A stretch of DNA of 64,000 nucleotides from Crotophaga sulcirostris (GCA_013397455.1 VYZB01000095.1:296077-360076); one strand, 5' to 3'. Positions 1 through 13,800 are shown, counted from the first letter of the stretch. The notes: generated by a model not told the origin, from the sequence alone. Made by a program: numbers and translations.

Positions 1-3000
1 AGCATATTATGCCAAGTCGTTGCCAGACCCATTTCATAACTCTGGTAGATGCTTATTGCCATAAACTGCTTTGCTCACACCATGCAAAGTGCATTTATTT
101 TCACACCCTCATTGCTCCAGGCTGCGCAATGGCTCACAGCCCTGAGGTGCCCAGTCCCAGCGGGAAGGGACCACCAGCTCTGTGCCCAGCTGTCACCTCC
201 CCAGCCTGCCAAACTGAGACAGACGTGGGCACGAGCTGCCCCAACACGTGCGTGGGTGCTGGGGAGAAGGGCTACACAGGTCTCTGTTGCTGCTGCTGCT
301 GGGGCAGGGGAATCCCAGCCAGGCTCTGCACCCCATGGAAGCATCTCCCCAAGGCAGACCTTTTGTTGCTGCCATCTCCAGGGCACTGCAGCTGTAAAAT
401 GCATCTAAATGACCTCCAGCTCATCAAACAGTGGGAAATGCATGGGCGTACACCTGCAATGCCTACCTTTGCAGTCCTTCATGAGCACAGCTATAGGAAA
501 AAAGCCTCTCAGCTGGTGCTTTCCAGCAGTGGGTCAAAGGCAGTGCTCCAGCCCAGGCCCCTGACACACAGCCACCACGTGCACAAGGTCACCCCCCAGA
601 TGCAGGATTGAGACCTGAGCAGTGGCCCGGGGCAGCAGCCTGCCCCACACTCTCCCCTCACCTGGCTGCAAAACCCAGCCTGACAGAGGAATTTATGTCC
701 TGCAGCTCCTCTGTGAGCAGTGCCCTGAGGCACCAAAAATGAATCCCTCAGTCCAGTTTATTACTCAGTTCAAGGTGCAGTCGAACTGCATGATGTTGTC
801 CAATGTGGCTGTGCTTTCTCCCTTCCCTCCTTCCCTCCTTGTAAAGGACAGGAGGAAAATCAAGTTGCTGGCTGCCATCAGCACCTTCCCTGCCCAGGGC
901 ACTCGTGTGCCAAACTGGCAGCTCTTCCACACGTGTTGCAGCCTGGTTTGTTGGCAGCCTGCACTTGATGCTATCCTGGAAAGGCTCTGAGAAACTCACA
1001 GGCTCTGCGTGCAGTGCGAGCAAAGCCTTTTCCAAAGGAAACACTTAAAGGGTTATGGAAGAACAAAGCTAAAAAGGCTTGTAACTATTTAGAGTTGGGC
1101 AGGGGATAAATTGGCCAAGCAGAGTCATTACCCACTTCAGATCTTCACAGTAAGGCAGTGAGAGGATGCAGATTTCCTTGAGCTACAGAACTGGATGGTT
1201 TGGAGGCTTTATTTAGCTCAGGAAACCTTTGGTCTCCCAAACAAAGAGCAGCTGCAAACCACTGGCCCTGCGGAGCAGCCACCTTTGCCCTGCTGTAGCG
1301 GAGAGGAGGAGCTGATGCTAAGCAGCTAAAACTTGCTCCAAACCACTGTGACCTGGCCTGGCTGTGTTTTGCAGGTTTTGTGCCCTCTGATCCCTCTCAC
1401 AGCCAACTGATCTCACTGGGGAAGAGGGGAGTGGAGCTACTCATAAACTTTGGGGTGCAGAAGCCCTGGGAGTGACTTTGCAGGCTGCCTCCCTCCTCTC
1501 GCCCCAGATTGCTGCAGTTTAAAGAACCAGTGGGAAGAAACAGAGGCTTTTGGCTCCCGCTCTTGATGAAGCACTTGCTGAGGCAGAACCTACTTCTCCC
1601 TTCTGCCACAGAGCTCTTTCTGCTAGGAAACATCCCCTGGACTATGCCTGGGATTGAGGGATCAGAGCAGGTCGTGCAAAAGATGCCAGCTTGGACCTGT
1701 GCCAGAGCATCATGGTCAGACATCGCTGGGAGCGTTGCTGTCAGGGGAAACCACCTCCTGACCAAGGGAGCAGTCTGGGTGGGAGTTGGACCTGATTGCT
1801 GAGGTCCCTGAGCAGGAACAGCCGTGGCAGGGACAAGCAGGGGTTTCTAGCATGTCTGGGCAGGACTCAGAGGCAGGGGTGAGGCAGGAGCAGGGATGAC
1901 ACTGTCCACTGAGGTCAGGTCTGCTCTTACAGTGTCTTCCTACAGGACAGGGAGAGGAGCTGTATTTGTACCACGGGTCAGTGAGAGTTTATTGCAGAGA
2001 TGGAGGGGAAACCGAGGCAGCACTTTCTGCAACACAAATGGCTCTCAAGGTGCCAGAGGAGCATCATCTCAGTGCCCTGGCCCAACTATGCATCCCTCTC
2101 AGTGATGCCCTGGGGAATGAACCTGCCTGTACCCTCCCTGCTCTGCTGGCTGGCAGCCCGAACACTGGAGATCCAGTCTCTCTTCCAGTCTCCGAAACTC
2201 AGCAGAATTTGGTTTCAAGACACAATTTCACCATAATTGATACGGTAAATATTAAACCACAGAAGCCCTTCTGTGCCCTGCCACGCTGGAAGCACTGCCT
2301 GCAAGACACGTGTGTGGAAGCACGGGCTGAATTTCTGAGCGCTGTAGTTATAGCAACAGGCGCTCTCGTTTATCGGCAGCAGTTATGCAACTCTTGGCTG
2401 CACCTTGAAAAGTGCAACTTACTGCACAAAGCCTCTGAGCAGCACTGGTGACCAAAAACCTGCAGGCACGGGGCTGGCTCTCAAGCCCGGCACAAGCCCC
2501 TTTTGGCAACACACCTGCCCTGGGAGCTCCTCGGCCACTTTGCGCTGTCACCCGTGGGCACGGACCCATAAAAAAGCAAGCCCTGTGCGCCTCCTCTGCT
2601 CACACAGCCCCAAAGTGTTCAATCAATGTTATGCAGAAACAACACGAACGCCTGCTGCTGCCAGTGGAAGTAAAGATCTCTTTGTTACCCAGCATGTGCG
2701 GGGTCAGTGAGGCTCACCAGTGTCTTTAAATGACGCTCTGTTGATTTTCTCTTCTTCACAACGTGCGGCCAGGCTAAAGAGCAGTTCTCTTGCCTACAAT
2801 TCAGACGCCCTGCTAGAAAATCAATAGTCATTTAGTGATATTCTGGCACTTGTCTTGCTGCATTGCAATGCCTTGGGAGGAACGGCTCCGATTTGCCAGT
2901 TTCCAGAGTAAGCAAAAACCAGTAAGGGGTGGACTGGATTTGGGCAGACACTCTCAGGCCATTTGAGCAGCACAGCCTGATAAATTAATCCAAAACTTCA

Positions 3001-4194
3001 GGAGCCTCATTTTGTGCCTGTTCAGCCTGGAAAGCAGGCTGGAAAGGTCTTTGGGTTTCCCCATCCTTCCCCTGGAAGTGCCTTGCTGCTGTCCACCTCC
3101 TCATCCTAAAAGTCCTGAAAAACACGATGCACACCTCACATCACCCTCACTAGAGCCTTGCCAGGTTTATGTGTCAGATGTATATGAAACATATCCCAGC
3201 CTACACCAGCAATGGGTAGCGCCAGCTGGCCCCAGGGTGGAGCACAGATACTTTCAGCATCTGTGGCAGGAAAGCAAGCAAAGAGCTCCCAGCCAGACCC
3301 AGCACACACAGCCCTGCTCCCAGGCTGCTCCAGAAAGACTACAAGATGTGAAGGGTAGGTACCAGCTTATTTACCTTAGCTTATTTACCTACAGAAACAT
3401 GGAAAACAAGACTTACAGAATTCAGTGTTAGAAACAGGATCGCTGCTTCAGAGCTGGGAACTGACCCTAGATTTCTGAGCTGGCCTAAAGCAATGTAGTT
3501 CTACTTAGTGGCTTGACCAGGGAGCAATGAAAGGTGAGCACGCTAAGCATCACTTACCATCTAAAACAATCCTGAAGCTTAAAATAGATTTGAGCAACTT
3601 CGAACCACAAAAATAAAAGCCAATGGCATCTTTGTTCAATGAAGAACCGAAATTGCTCTGTTCTGTGAATTCAGGACAGCACCAGCAGGGCTGGATTTCA
3701 GCAGGTTTCAAAGGGCAGCAGATATATTATTTTTAAATGATAAACAAAATGTAATAGCTCGACCTCAGGAATACAATCATCTGCTTTCAATGCACTCTGA
3801 CTTCTTTAGTTTTTCTCCATCAGCGCAGATATATGAACTGCCAAAAATCCCTGCCACCTCCCCATCTGCGTGCATTACAGCCTGAAGCACAGGACCTGCT
3901 CTGGGTTACAACCTGATCAGGAAGCAAATCCCTCCCAGAGAGCAGAAGGGGAAGGACATGACTCTTTCCCCTGGGTGCTGTCTGTGATAAGAGGAGAATT
4001 AAGACCTCCAATCTATTTCTAATGGAGAGGTTACAAGAGGGCATTTTGAAAGCAATTGAAAGGTTGGTAAAGGAGCTCAGCCAGGAAATGTATGGAGTCT
4101 CATTACCTTTTATCTTCTGAGCGCATAAAGTTTGCAGAATCTCTGTTTAGGTTAGCAGGAAACCTCTGCAAGAATTATATATGCTGCCCGCATG

Positions 4195-4290
4195 CTTATC
4201 AAGGAAGAAAGAGCTGTGCTCTATCAGCCAGCTGTGGGGCTTGGCAGAGATAAAGATATCCCCCTGCCCAGCAGTGACTTGGGATAAATC
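4195..4290. promoter_or_regulatory. Cluster of GATA-type motifs around an E-box
   Basis: Within 95 bases there are CTTATC (4195), CTATCA (4221), CAGCTG (4228), AGATAA (4248) and GGATAA (4282). GATA sites close to a CAGCTG E-box are a known arrangement in blood and endothelial enhancers. Motif clustering alone is weak evidence and no target gene is obvious. Confidence 0.2.
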
Positions 4291-6979
4291 ATCCTGTCCT
4301 CACACTGCCATTACGCCTAACCTCTGCTTGGCCCCTTCCAATCCTCACACAATTTAGCTGCAAGAGCCAGGACGAAGGAGCGTGGCTGGATCTTTTTCAA
4401 GCATCCTAACGCTCTCCCTGTAGTGTGGGAAAGAAGGCAGTGCTTAATTTACAGTTCAGCTATAAATGCCCTGCTCTAGAGAGCCCATTGAGATGGTAGC
4501 TTGAACACACACCCAGCTGGCCCAGTGTTTGGATCCCATTGGGTTTTAGGCTGGATCACACGGCTGGAGGCTGCGGGGCGGCCAGGGACCAGGTGTCGGC
4601 TGGGCAAAACTCCAAAAGCCCTCGGTGGCTTCCACACTGCCACTGTCCCTTTCTGCCTTCAGCCCTGGCTGGCTCCACGTCACACATTTCCCCCAAGACC
4701 TCTGACAGCCCCAGACACTCCGTGGGACAGAAATTCATGTGGGCCCAAGCTCAAGTCTGCCCTATAGCTATTGCAAAGGGGGTTTGCTATGGCCCAAAGC
4801 ACGCTGGCATTGCTGGCAGGGTTGGGATTGCAGTCTGCACGGATGCAGCACATCAGCAGGCTGGCCAGGCTGCTGTCAGAGCAGCCCAGGCTTCACAGAG
4901 GTGATTTCACCACTAGCACTCAGGGACCATCACAGCTGTGAAGGCAGCACAGAGGTGTCCACAGGTGTGAAAAGTTGGTGCAAATCTCAGGTTCTGTACA
5001 GAGAGACAGCCACTGCCTGCAGCGCGTGTAAGTCCAGAGCATGGGCAGTGGATGGTGCAAAAGGGACTTGCAGCTGCCAGAGCCACCCAGGGAAATCTGT
5101 CCCTTCCAATTGATTCAGTAATGATTACGAGGCACGCTGTATTCAAGAGACTGCAAACAGAGCTGGCTGGGCACAGATATATATAGTGTAAGGCCTGCAA
5201 AATTTGCTGTTGGCCAATGCCACCAAGTCATGAAAAGTAGTGATGCATATAACCAAAATCCCAGAAGACTCATTGTTTTATGCAAGAACCATATATACAC
5301 CCAGAAAATAAAACTGTGTGTGTGAAAGAGAACAAATTAAAATTCAATTTCATCTGTGCCAAATAGATGCTATCATCAGTGGGAGGATGTTAGAGATATA
5401 TTGGTACTCACATAACTCCTTGGTGAACTTTTATGGGCCAATTGATAAAAAATATTCTCATGAGAGCAATGCACATTATTTCTAGAGCTCCAGTATTTTA
5501 CTAGCGATTCAGTGCAGAGATGTGTGATTTACACATTGAACACAGAGAGCTACCTCAACATGGGTAGCATGAGCATGAGTACTCCACGGGGAATTCTCCC
5601 CTGGAATCAACACACTATGTCTCTGTTTGGCCTGTGGAGAGATGACAATCAGTGCCAAGATTTGCACAAATATCTCCTGTTAGAAAAGCAGATGCTTTCA
5701 ACAGCAATGTTCCCAAGGAACACAAAATCCAGTGCAATGAAAAAAATAAAATCCACAGCAGTCTTGCATCTTTTCTTACTATTGTCTTAAATGCCTTCAG
5801 CAGAACAGAGCAATTTCCTCCAGTTCTCCATGTGTTCACAAAACCAAACCTGAAATTCTAGATAAAATATATTTACCTGTGTGTTCTTCCCAGGTGCATG
5901 GCACTGGGTGGAATTCTTGCAGAGAAACAAACTGCTCTGATAAGGCCAGTGCTGCTTGCTGACCACACCATCCATCCCTGCACAGCACAGAGCAATGGCC
6001 AGCTGGTCCACACTGCATGGGGGACAGTCACATTCAAGGTTACTGACACCTGAGGACCTCAAAACACTTCCTAAATAGCAGCAAAGTGCCAGCTCTTTGC
6101 CCTGACCTGACTGTAGCTTTCATGGAAATCAGTCACAAAGGTTCCTCATGGGACAAAGAACGCTGGTTGAAAAGCCCCATAGATCATCAGTCAGGATTTG
6201 CTTATGGAAAACAGATGGAATTTGTGCTGTTTAAAATGGGAACGACATTCACTAATTTAGTCTTTTGGAGTTCAGGGGTAAAATTTCAGCTGAGAAGACT
6301 CTGGCTCTGCCTGTTGTGGGTCAAGGTGGCACACAAGGCTCACGAGTGATGCTCGTGCAGCCAAAAGACACAGTCACTGCTCCGCAGCACCTCCAGTGCA
6401 TGTGCTGTGTGGGTAAAGCCCACCCTTATCTCTGTCAGCTCAAGGGACACAAAACTTAAATAAAAGAAAACAAACATCAAAAATCAGATTTCTGAGCTCG
6501 CCCACCAGGTGAGGTTTCTGATTTCTTCAAATTCACAAGTCCTGTCTTCATGGAAGAGGGCTTATTTAGTAAATTAGTGTAGCTTACATAAAAAAGAGCA
6601 TTCAAATCCAAACCTGATGCAGCTGAAACTTGGATATCAGGTGCTTAAATGATAACAGAATTTTTACATTTTACTACACCCATGCTGCCTGCCCCTGATC
6701 TTCTGACTCAGGCAAATCATGGAGACCCATGACTCCAAGAATGATTTTCTACAGGATTCACCTTGCTGTTCACCACAGGAGGAGCAACCAAGCTCAAGCT
6801 CTTCACCTCGGGCACAAAATGGTCTGCAGGCAGAACCTCTCACCCCTGTGATTTGGAAGGAGATGCAGTGAAGGCTGCAAGGGGAGGGCTGTTCCAGGAA
6901 ATATTTCCTGGGGCTCAACATTCATCTGATCATTTTTTAATTTATGCATCTTTGCATTAACCCATATCACAGATCAGAC

Positions 6980-6993
6980 TTTTTTTTTTTTTT
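6980..6993 (+). repeat. Poly(T) run (T14)
   Basis: Fourteen T residues in intergenic sequence, followed by an AT-rich stretch. A simple low-complexity run with no recognisable retroposon attached. Confidence 0.85.
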
Positions 6994-9900
6994 GCACAAA
7001 TTTATAATAAAATAATCCAAGATGGTTAAAAACAAAAACCTGCACATTTCATTTCTTCAATCCCAAGAACAGATAAGTATTTACTCAATCACAAGGGGGT
7101 TCATGGCCTGCAGGAGGAGGCCAGCTAAGACCATGTGTCTAAGCCATCATTGCAAGTGCTTTGCAAACACCCACAACTGCAGTCGTGTTCTCATCAGTAG
7201 GAGACAGATCCTGATGACTTTGCTCCAACAGGACAGAAGTACCCAGGCAATGGTGCTGTGAGAAAAACGACCAGGATGAGTGCCTAAGGAAAAAAACCTG
7301 CTGAACATAGCAACTCTGTTACCAGCTGGCACAGTACTAGTCACCATGATCGGCTTTGCTGCTTTTTAGCCTGTTTTGCAGTTTTGTCTCTGCTCATCTG
7401 TCTGTACTAAGTCACTATTTTATAAACTTAATCCAACTACAGAATAAATAAAAATACAATAGTAATACCAAGATCTAATTAAAGACAAAACCCTGATGCT
7501 GTCTTTCTGGATGAAGCTGTCTTCATTTTACTTCACAAATTTATACTCATGTAAACCAGTTCATCAGGCATTTTTAGGCACAAAAACAACTCTGAGGGAG
7601 GGTTGGGGGCCCTGGCAAGACCTCCCCCAGGCAATACGACCCCAGCGCTGCTCAGGTTGGTTCAGGTAAACAAAGCTTTGATTTTGCTGATTGCATCTTG
7701 AATTGCATGGATCACATCTCACTTTCGAAAAGGCATTGCCCACGGCTGTTGACAAACTTACCCTTTTGTTTCATAGTGTTTTCACCAGTGTTTTCACTAT
7801 AAGGATTTCTGCATCACTGATTTTGGGTATTTCGTGGATGTTTTCAACAGCAGGAATAGCTGCTGCATCCCTCAGCCACAGACACCAAATTTAGCATCTC
7901 GTGGGAGGCAGCGCTGGTTATAGCTTGCAGGGCTTACTCAGGGACTGCAGCCTCAGCAGACCCTCTTTGCCTCTGTGCATGCTAGATCTGAATGTCTGCA
8001 ATTTGATACCATCTGGGTCCATCAGTTCTGAACAAATTTTGCAGGTCCATCCACAAAGGTCTTACCAGGCGGAGCACACGTAGAGGATTTGCAGTCTAAC
8101 CATTCAGTTTGAAATCAGATGCCATTGCCGTGTCACCTTCAATTTGGCCCCACAACGTCATATGCTTTTCTCTAATCTTGCATTATTTTCTTTAAATGGT
8201 GAAAGTAGCTTCTTAAAGTGCCCTCCAAAAATAAGGTTAACCATGAGAAAACACAAGGACATGACAAGATACTTGCAAAGTGCCACAGCGAGCAGGGACC
8301 AGAGCCTCAGCTCTCCACAGCACTGCTGATGGTAACGGCACCACAGGGGTTTGCACCAGTTGCCTCCAACACGATGTGCGTATATTGTCTTGTGGGATTG
8401 AGGGATTTCTCTAGCTTCCCAAACTACAACAAACACACATAAAAACATGTCCTAGCCAATAATTTATTATATTAAGATGGCAGCATAATTAAGTTACCAG
8501 AGGGCTTTGGGCAAATATCTGGTAGCATAAGGTGCTACGTGCTTTTGGCACAAGCTTTATTTAAACACATTGGATCAATTTGAATCAATCTGACATGTAC
8601 ACACTTCAGGGCATGGCTAGTTTCAAATCAATTAAACTCCTTATGACTTCATGATTAGAAACCTGAGGTTATAAAACATTAATATAAAATCACAGTTTAT
8701 AAAGTGAAAAATAAAATCCCAGTGTAATGTTTCATGGAGATCACAGGGATCATTATATAAGCTTCATTAAACAAACAAGGTAAGGGTAATTAGGCTGTAA
8801 ATTGAGTATAGTGGTTAAAAAAAAGAGAAAGTATAATTAGGAGATGATGGCCACTTAACCAAAAATAAGGAAGAAGTTGCCTTCTGCATGATTTCAAGCA
8901 AAAACACAATTGATCTATTCATGAGATGGTGCGTCCAAACAAAACCTTCAACCACAGAAGCTGGTTGGAGCAAACAGCTGCAGGACAAGCAAGGCAAAGA
9001 AATTGATGTGCAATGTGCCCAGGAAGAGAAAAAAATCTACCCTGAGCAACAAAGTACGTACAGATCTTGCACAAAATATTGAATAAAATCCTAAACTGTT
9101 ATTACAGCCACAGGTTGTGCTGTAAGATATGATTCAGCAGAGCACTTGAGCAGGCACTCAGGCACCTTCCTATGCAGAAAACACACATGCAGGGGCTTAT
9201 CTGGAAGAGCTGGTGTAAGTCTCACTGTCATGGACAAGGACTGAAATGTGCACTGCAGCGCCTGGCTGATGAGAAATGAGTTTAAGCTGGGGGCTTAAGG
9301 GCATTTCCGAGGGAACACCTGCCAGTAGATTTCACCTTCTTGTGCATTTAACCTAGGAATTTCTCAATTACAAAGTGCCTCCCCCTGCTACACCAGTTTT
9401 CATTAACAGAAGTCCTAGGGGAGCTAAACCCTTCCAATGAGCATTCAGTCTGGGGAAGGAGCAAGTTGATCTCGCTTCTTCTCTGTCTTGGCACAAATTA
9501 CCCAAATAGATCACAATCACCCCCAGCACGACTGCATTTCTTGGGCAGATTCAGGCCAGCACCCCTTTATAAATGTTGTGATAAATCCTGTGAGCGATTT
9601 CTCCTTCAGACATCTGGGTAACGATTTTCCTGTGCTTTTATCTGACGTATCCAAATACACGTTAATACAACAAAGTGCCCGTAATTTTAAAAAAATGTTG
9701 TGGATGGGATAAAGCAAAGAGCTTCCTAGCAGTTCCCTCTCTTACACACAGGGCACCAATTGCTTCCTAAAGCATTCAGACCTGCGTGCCAAAGGGCAGA
9801 GTCCAAAGTCCACTAAGTTAGCAGAAAAACTCATCAGCCTCAGAGGACTTTGCACTGAGCCTGGCACATGCAGGAAATCTCCCTTGCTCTTTGTTTTATC

Positions 9901-11621
9901 ACAATGGAAACTCAGGATAGCAGGTTTTGTAGCTTAATCTTTACTCACACCCAAATGGATTTAGTTTAAAGATGTAGAGGGGTATCAAGAAAAAAAAAGT
10001 AAAACGTAGAATGGGACAAGTAGGAATCATAACTGATGCCAGACAGAGGGAAGGCCTGGCAGCAGACCCCGCTGTGCAGGCAGGGGCTGGCAGGGTGAGG
10101 GTAGCCTCCAGGCTGACAGGACTTCAGCCTAGGTACCCCCTCCACACTGGACCTGTTGCAGAACAGCGTGCCCAGTCTGCCCAGCCAAGTAAGAGACAAA
10201 CCCCTTGCAGCACATCCCAGTTGGGAAACGCCCAGCTCCTGTGTCCTCTTGTCCCTGTCTGCCTCCCCATGGAGCCCGGGCTCACACAGCCCCAGTGGAA
10301 CGTCTGTCTGCCACCAGATGGTTTCTCTTCACACATGATGGCATCCAGCCCCTTCCTCCAGGCCTGTCAGGGGCTGCTGCACCAGGTTGGCCATTGGCAC
10401 TCTGCATTTGCTGGCCAGAGGGGGTCAGCAGCAAACATGCAACCTGTTTCAAAGCCAAACAGCTGGCCATGCTGGGCAAACCTCCCAAACCCTGTAACAA
10501 CGTCCTGACGGCTCAGAAAATAAGGTAAAGACTCTCATGAGGCTTGAAATAAAACCCAAATCTGGATCACTTCAGCCTCACGCTGCCACTTTGAACTTCT
10601 TGGCAACTGGTCTGGAGCCCTTTGAAGCTGCATCCCAGTCCCACCTCCCTCCCAGTTCAAACGCAGCGTGGCCGGCGTGCCTCCATCAGCTGGCCAGCAC
10701 ATTGACAGCAGCACACGGCCAGGCAGCTGGTGGGATGGGTGGTTGCAGCACCCTGGAAGACCCACCAGCACACCAACAGCATCTCGGCCCAGCCACCGCG
10801 CCCTCAGCCAGGCACCGCGTCTCAAGGGAGATTCATGGGGAAGGCACCATCTGGGAGTGCTCTTGCAGGGAATGAATAAGCAGAAAGGAAAGATGAGAAC
10901 TGCGGTGAGCCACGAGGCCCCCAGGATCAGACCCTAAAGGTCGAGGTATCTGAGTCACGTCCCCGAAATCGTGGCCCCCATTCAGATCAGGGGGAGGTTT
11001 AACCTGCTGCCCAACGCTCGGCTGGTTCCCCCGAGGGTTTTGGTTTTCAAGGGTGGGATGAATCACTTTTCCACACTTTCCTCCCTGCCTGTAAAGGACA
11101 GAAAGACAGCTAAAACTGAGGGAAGAAAACCAGAAGTCAGCAGTATTTCCCGTGGCCATGCTGCAGGCACCAGAAACTGCCCAACCCCTATAGAAAGGGC
11201 TCCACGTGTGAGTAAACGTGGAGGAGAAAAACTGGTTCTGTCAGAAAAGAAGTGGGGACCCAGTGGCTGAGTGACACCATCCAGCCCTCACCACCTCCCA
11301 GCACAGCACAGTATGGCTTCTGTCTCCAGTGGGACTCGGGGGGCTCCCAGGCACCCCCCTACCCAGCTGTGTCCCCACTGGGATCTTGAAGGGGAAGCAG
11401 GATGGGAAGAGGAGGTGGCGAGGGGGGGTTTTACGAGCTGGCGTGCAGCAACTCACCAGGGACGCCTGAGCGCTGGCGGGGAGCCAGCACGACTCCTGCA
11501 TTTATTAGGGGACCTGCTGGCTTCCCAGGAAATTACACAACAGTTAAATACTTTATACATTGAACTAGTTTATTAAGGAGCTGCTCGAGATTTTTTCATA
11601 GAGGGATCATTCTGGAAATTA

Positions 11622-11700
11622 TGACGCGGCGAGCAGGAGCCAGCCCCACGGTGTGGCACGGCTCCGTTGCTCAGTGCCGCTGCACCGCAGCTCGCGGGGA
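11622..11700. promoter_or_regulatory. Small CpG-dense patch
   Basis: About ten CpG dinucleotides in 80 bases (for example ACGCGGCG and GCTCGCGGGG) in otherwise CpG-poor surroundings. It lies roughly 250 bases upstream of a CR1 copy. It is too short for a classical CpG island and I see no TATA box or gene start nearby. It may be a chance cluster, or the core of an unmethylated regulatory element or non-coding RNA promoter. Confidence 0.25.
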
Positions 11701-11939
11701 GCAGGATCACAGCGTGCAGAAAAAAGAGCTGTAAAATGGGAGATCTCTCCCAGGAGTCTGCAAATAAATGTAAAAGAGCAAATCCCAACAGGCAGGCACG
11801 AGCAGGGCTGCAGCTACGGCTGCGCACCAGCAAAGTCACAGCTGCAGCTCAGGCTGGCAAACTCACAGGGGTTTTTAACCTGTGAGTGTGGGCACTGCTG
11901 GACAAAAACCATGGCAGGATAAATCCCACATGGAATAAA

Positions 11940-12520
11940 TCTGATACAGGCATCTTGGCCTGTAACAGCAACAGCGTGGCCAGCAGGAGCAGGGCAGTGA
12001 TTGTGCCCCTGTACTCCGCACTGGTGAGGCCACACCTCGAGCGCTGTGTGCAGTTTTGGGCCCCGCACTACAAGGTGCTGGAGCGTGTCCAGAGAAGGGA
12101 CACAAAGCTGGGGAAGGGCCTGGAGAACAAATGTTATGAGAGGTGGCTGGGGGAACTGGGGTTGTTTAGCCTGGAGAAGAAAAGGCTGAGGGGAGACCTC
12201 ATCACTGTCTACAACTGCCTGAAAGCAGGCTGTAGTGAGGTGGGTGTAGGTCTCTTCTCCTAAGTAACAGGTGATAGGACAAGAGGCAATGGCTGCAAGT
12301 TGCACCAGGGGAGCTTCAGACCAGACATTAGGAAAAATTTCTTTACTGAAAGGGTGGTCAGGCACTGGAACGGGCTGCCCAGGGAGGTGGTTGACTTGCT
12401 ACCCCTGGAGGTGTTTAAAAGACAGGTACATGAGTTTCTCAGGGACATGGCTTAGTAAGTAGACAGGTACGGTTGGACTCGATGATCTCAGAGATCTTTT
12501 CCTACCAGATGATTCTATGA
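11940..12520 (+). mobile_element. CR1 LINE, 5'-truncated, with reverse-transcriptase C-terminal remnant
   Basis: The longest CR1 copy in the left half. The plus strand encodes a decayed C-terminal part of the CR1 ORF2 protein, including [34 protein letters not shown] and [15 protein letters not shown]. The last part of that frame (GNGCKLHQG...[17 protein letters not shown]) is carried by a shifted frame after a stop near 12262, so the copy is non-coding. It ends with the CR1 3' terminus: the gatgatct segment, a gap, and a final ATTCTATGA at 12512-12520. The 5' edge is approximate; homology becomes clear at about 11955. The open frame of 183 codons on the opposite strand (11814-12365) is an antisense shadow. 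Confidence 0.93.
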
Positions 12521-13644
12521 AATGCTTATCCCATGCCTGGGCTAGGCTGGCAAATGGACACATCCCCACTGGGGCTCCCTCTGCCAGCACCCCTGCCCCT
12601 CTGGAGATGGGACCAGACCCCGGTGCTGCTTCTCAAGTAACCTCTAACTTTCCATGGAAGAAAACCCAGCTGTAACTCAGCCCAGCCTCACGCACCAGGC
12701 AGGATCTCAAGGCAGCCAGGATTGTAAATGCCAGCACAGCAACTAATGAGAAGTAATCCCTGCCAGGTAAGGAGTGACTCAGACTCATACCCTGGGCTAA
12801 CAAGTGCCAAACCCAACACAGATAAATGACAAACAATGAACCTTGAGACTAGAAATATAACAATGTGCTGAGAGGAAAGGTCACAATAGGAAATAACCAG
12901 AAAAGTCATCAAGGTTGTTGCAGATAAGAAAAGAAAGGGGAAAAAAATCCCCATGCTTTCTTACGGCGGTGGCAGGCAGCAAAGGAGTTCGGGGTTCCTG
13001 CCTGACACCCTCCCTGGAATGTGCTGCTGACAGAGGGACTTTGCAGAGGGACACGGCTGTGGCCAGGGGGTTGCACACTCATTCCAACTCACCCAGCTGC
13101 AGGGAGCACCCGGGGTTTGTTTCTTGGCAGCAGCCACGGCCGCAATCATCTGTGGGGACAAGGAGGGGAAGGCGACTGTTTCTGATTAAGTACGAAAATC
13201 AGGGAGATTATAACTCCCAGGGTGGCTCTGAACTGTGAGCTCCCCAAAGGAGTGAGTTAAAATTGTCTCTACCAACACAAAACAAAAAGGTCACCCATGG
13301 CAGGAGTACGTGCGGCCGTTATCGGGGTAACAGCAGCCATTCCCCATGTCCCAGGGAAGAGCGGCAGAAAATGAGTTTTCCATGGCAGGCATAACTGTCA
13401 ACACAGTGTTTGCATTGCATCGATTATCTCTGGAGAAAATGGGGATGGGGAGTGTGTTGACCTTTACAGGGAAAGCACCAAGTAGCTGCAGAGCAGAAGT
13501 GCACTGCTTGCCTGTTACCAAAAAAAAAAAGGTGTATCACTACCCACTGCCTCGAGGGCACAGGAGTGGTGCCCCTCCAGCACTGAAATGCTCTTGGCTT
13601 TGCCCAGAAATCACCACGTAACTGCACAAAGCAGCTCCCTGCAC

Positions 13645-13800
13645 CTGCTCTGCTGCACTTCCTCTCCTTCGCCTCTCAACTTTGAAGGCAAGGTTGTGAA
13701 AGATATTTGTGGAGCTGAACAGCGCCTTGCCCTCAGCCACCTCTAATTCTGGACAATCCAGGCACGCGCGGTCCAGCAAGCGGTAGATCATGTACAACTG
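13645..13800 (-). CDS. Candidate internal exon, unrecognised
   Basis: On the minus strand, ACTCCAG precedes 13800 and GTGCAG follows 13645. Between them lie exactly 156 bases (52 codons, phase 0 at both ends). The codons are strongly G/C-ending (TAC ATG ATC TAC CGC TTG CTG GAC CGC). The peptide starts QLYMIYRLLDRACLDCPE and ends ERRRRGSAAEQ. The acceptor has a poor pyrimidine tract and the donor is weak. I found no partner exons. It may be an unidentified exon or simply GC-rich non-coding DNA. Confidence 0.2.

Larger units (their letters stand above)
1..11621. other. Intergenic sequence, no gene recognised
   Basis: Moderately GC-rich unique sequence. Long open frames near the start (for example 9-611 plus) are rich in Cys, Pro, Ser and His with no domain, no acceptor/donor pattern and competing frames on both strands, so I treat them as chance. 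It holds a short CTG run at 284-300, a T14 run and the GATA-motif cluster, listed separately where they deserve it. AT-rich stretches such as 8400-8830 could be conserved non-coding DNA, but that needs an alignment. Confidence 0.6.

Noticed and set aside
9..611. 200-codon plus-strand open frame
   Set aside because: Cys/Pro/Ser/His-rich composition, overlapping long frames on both strands, no domain and no splice signals; typical chance frame in GC-rich DNA.
11814..12365. 183-codon minus-strand open frame
   Set aside because: It is largely antisense to the CR1 copy at 11940-12520, which explains its length.
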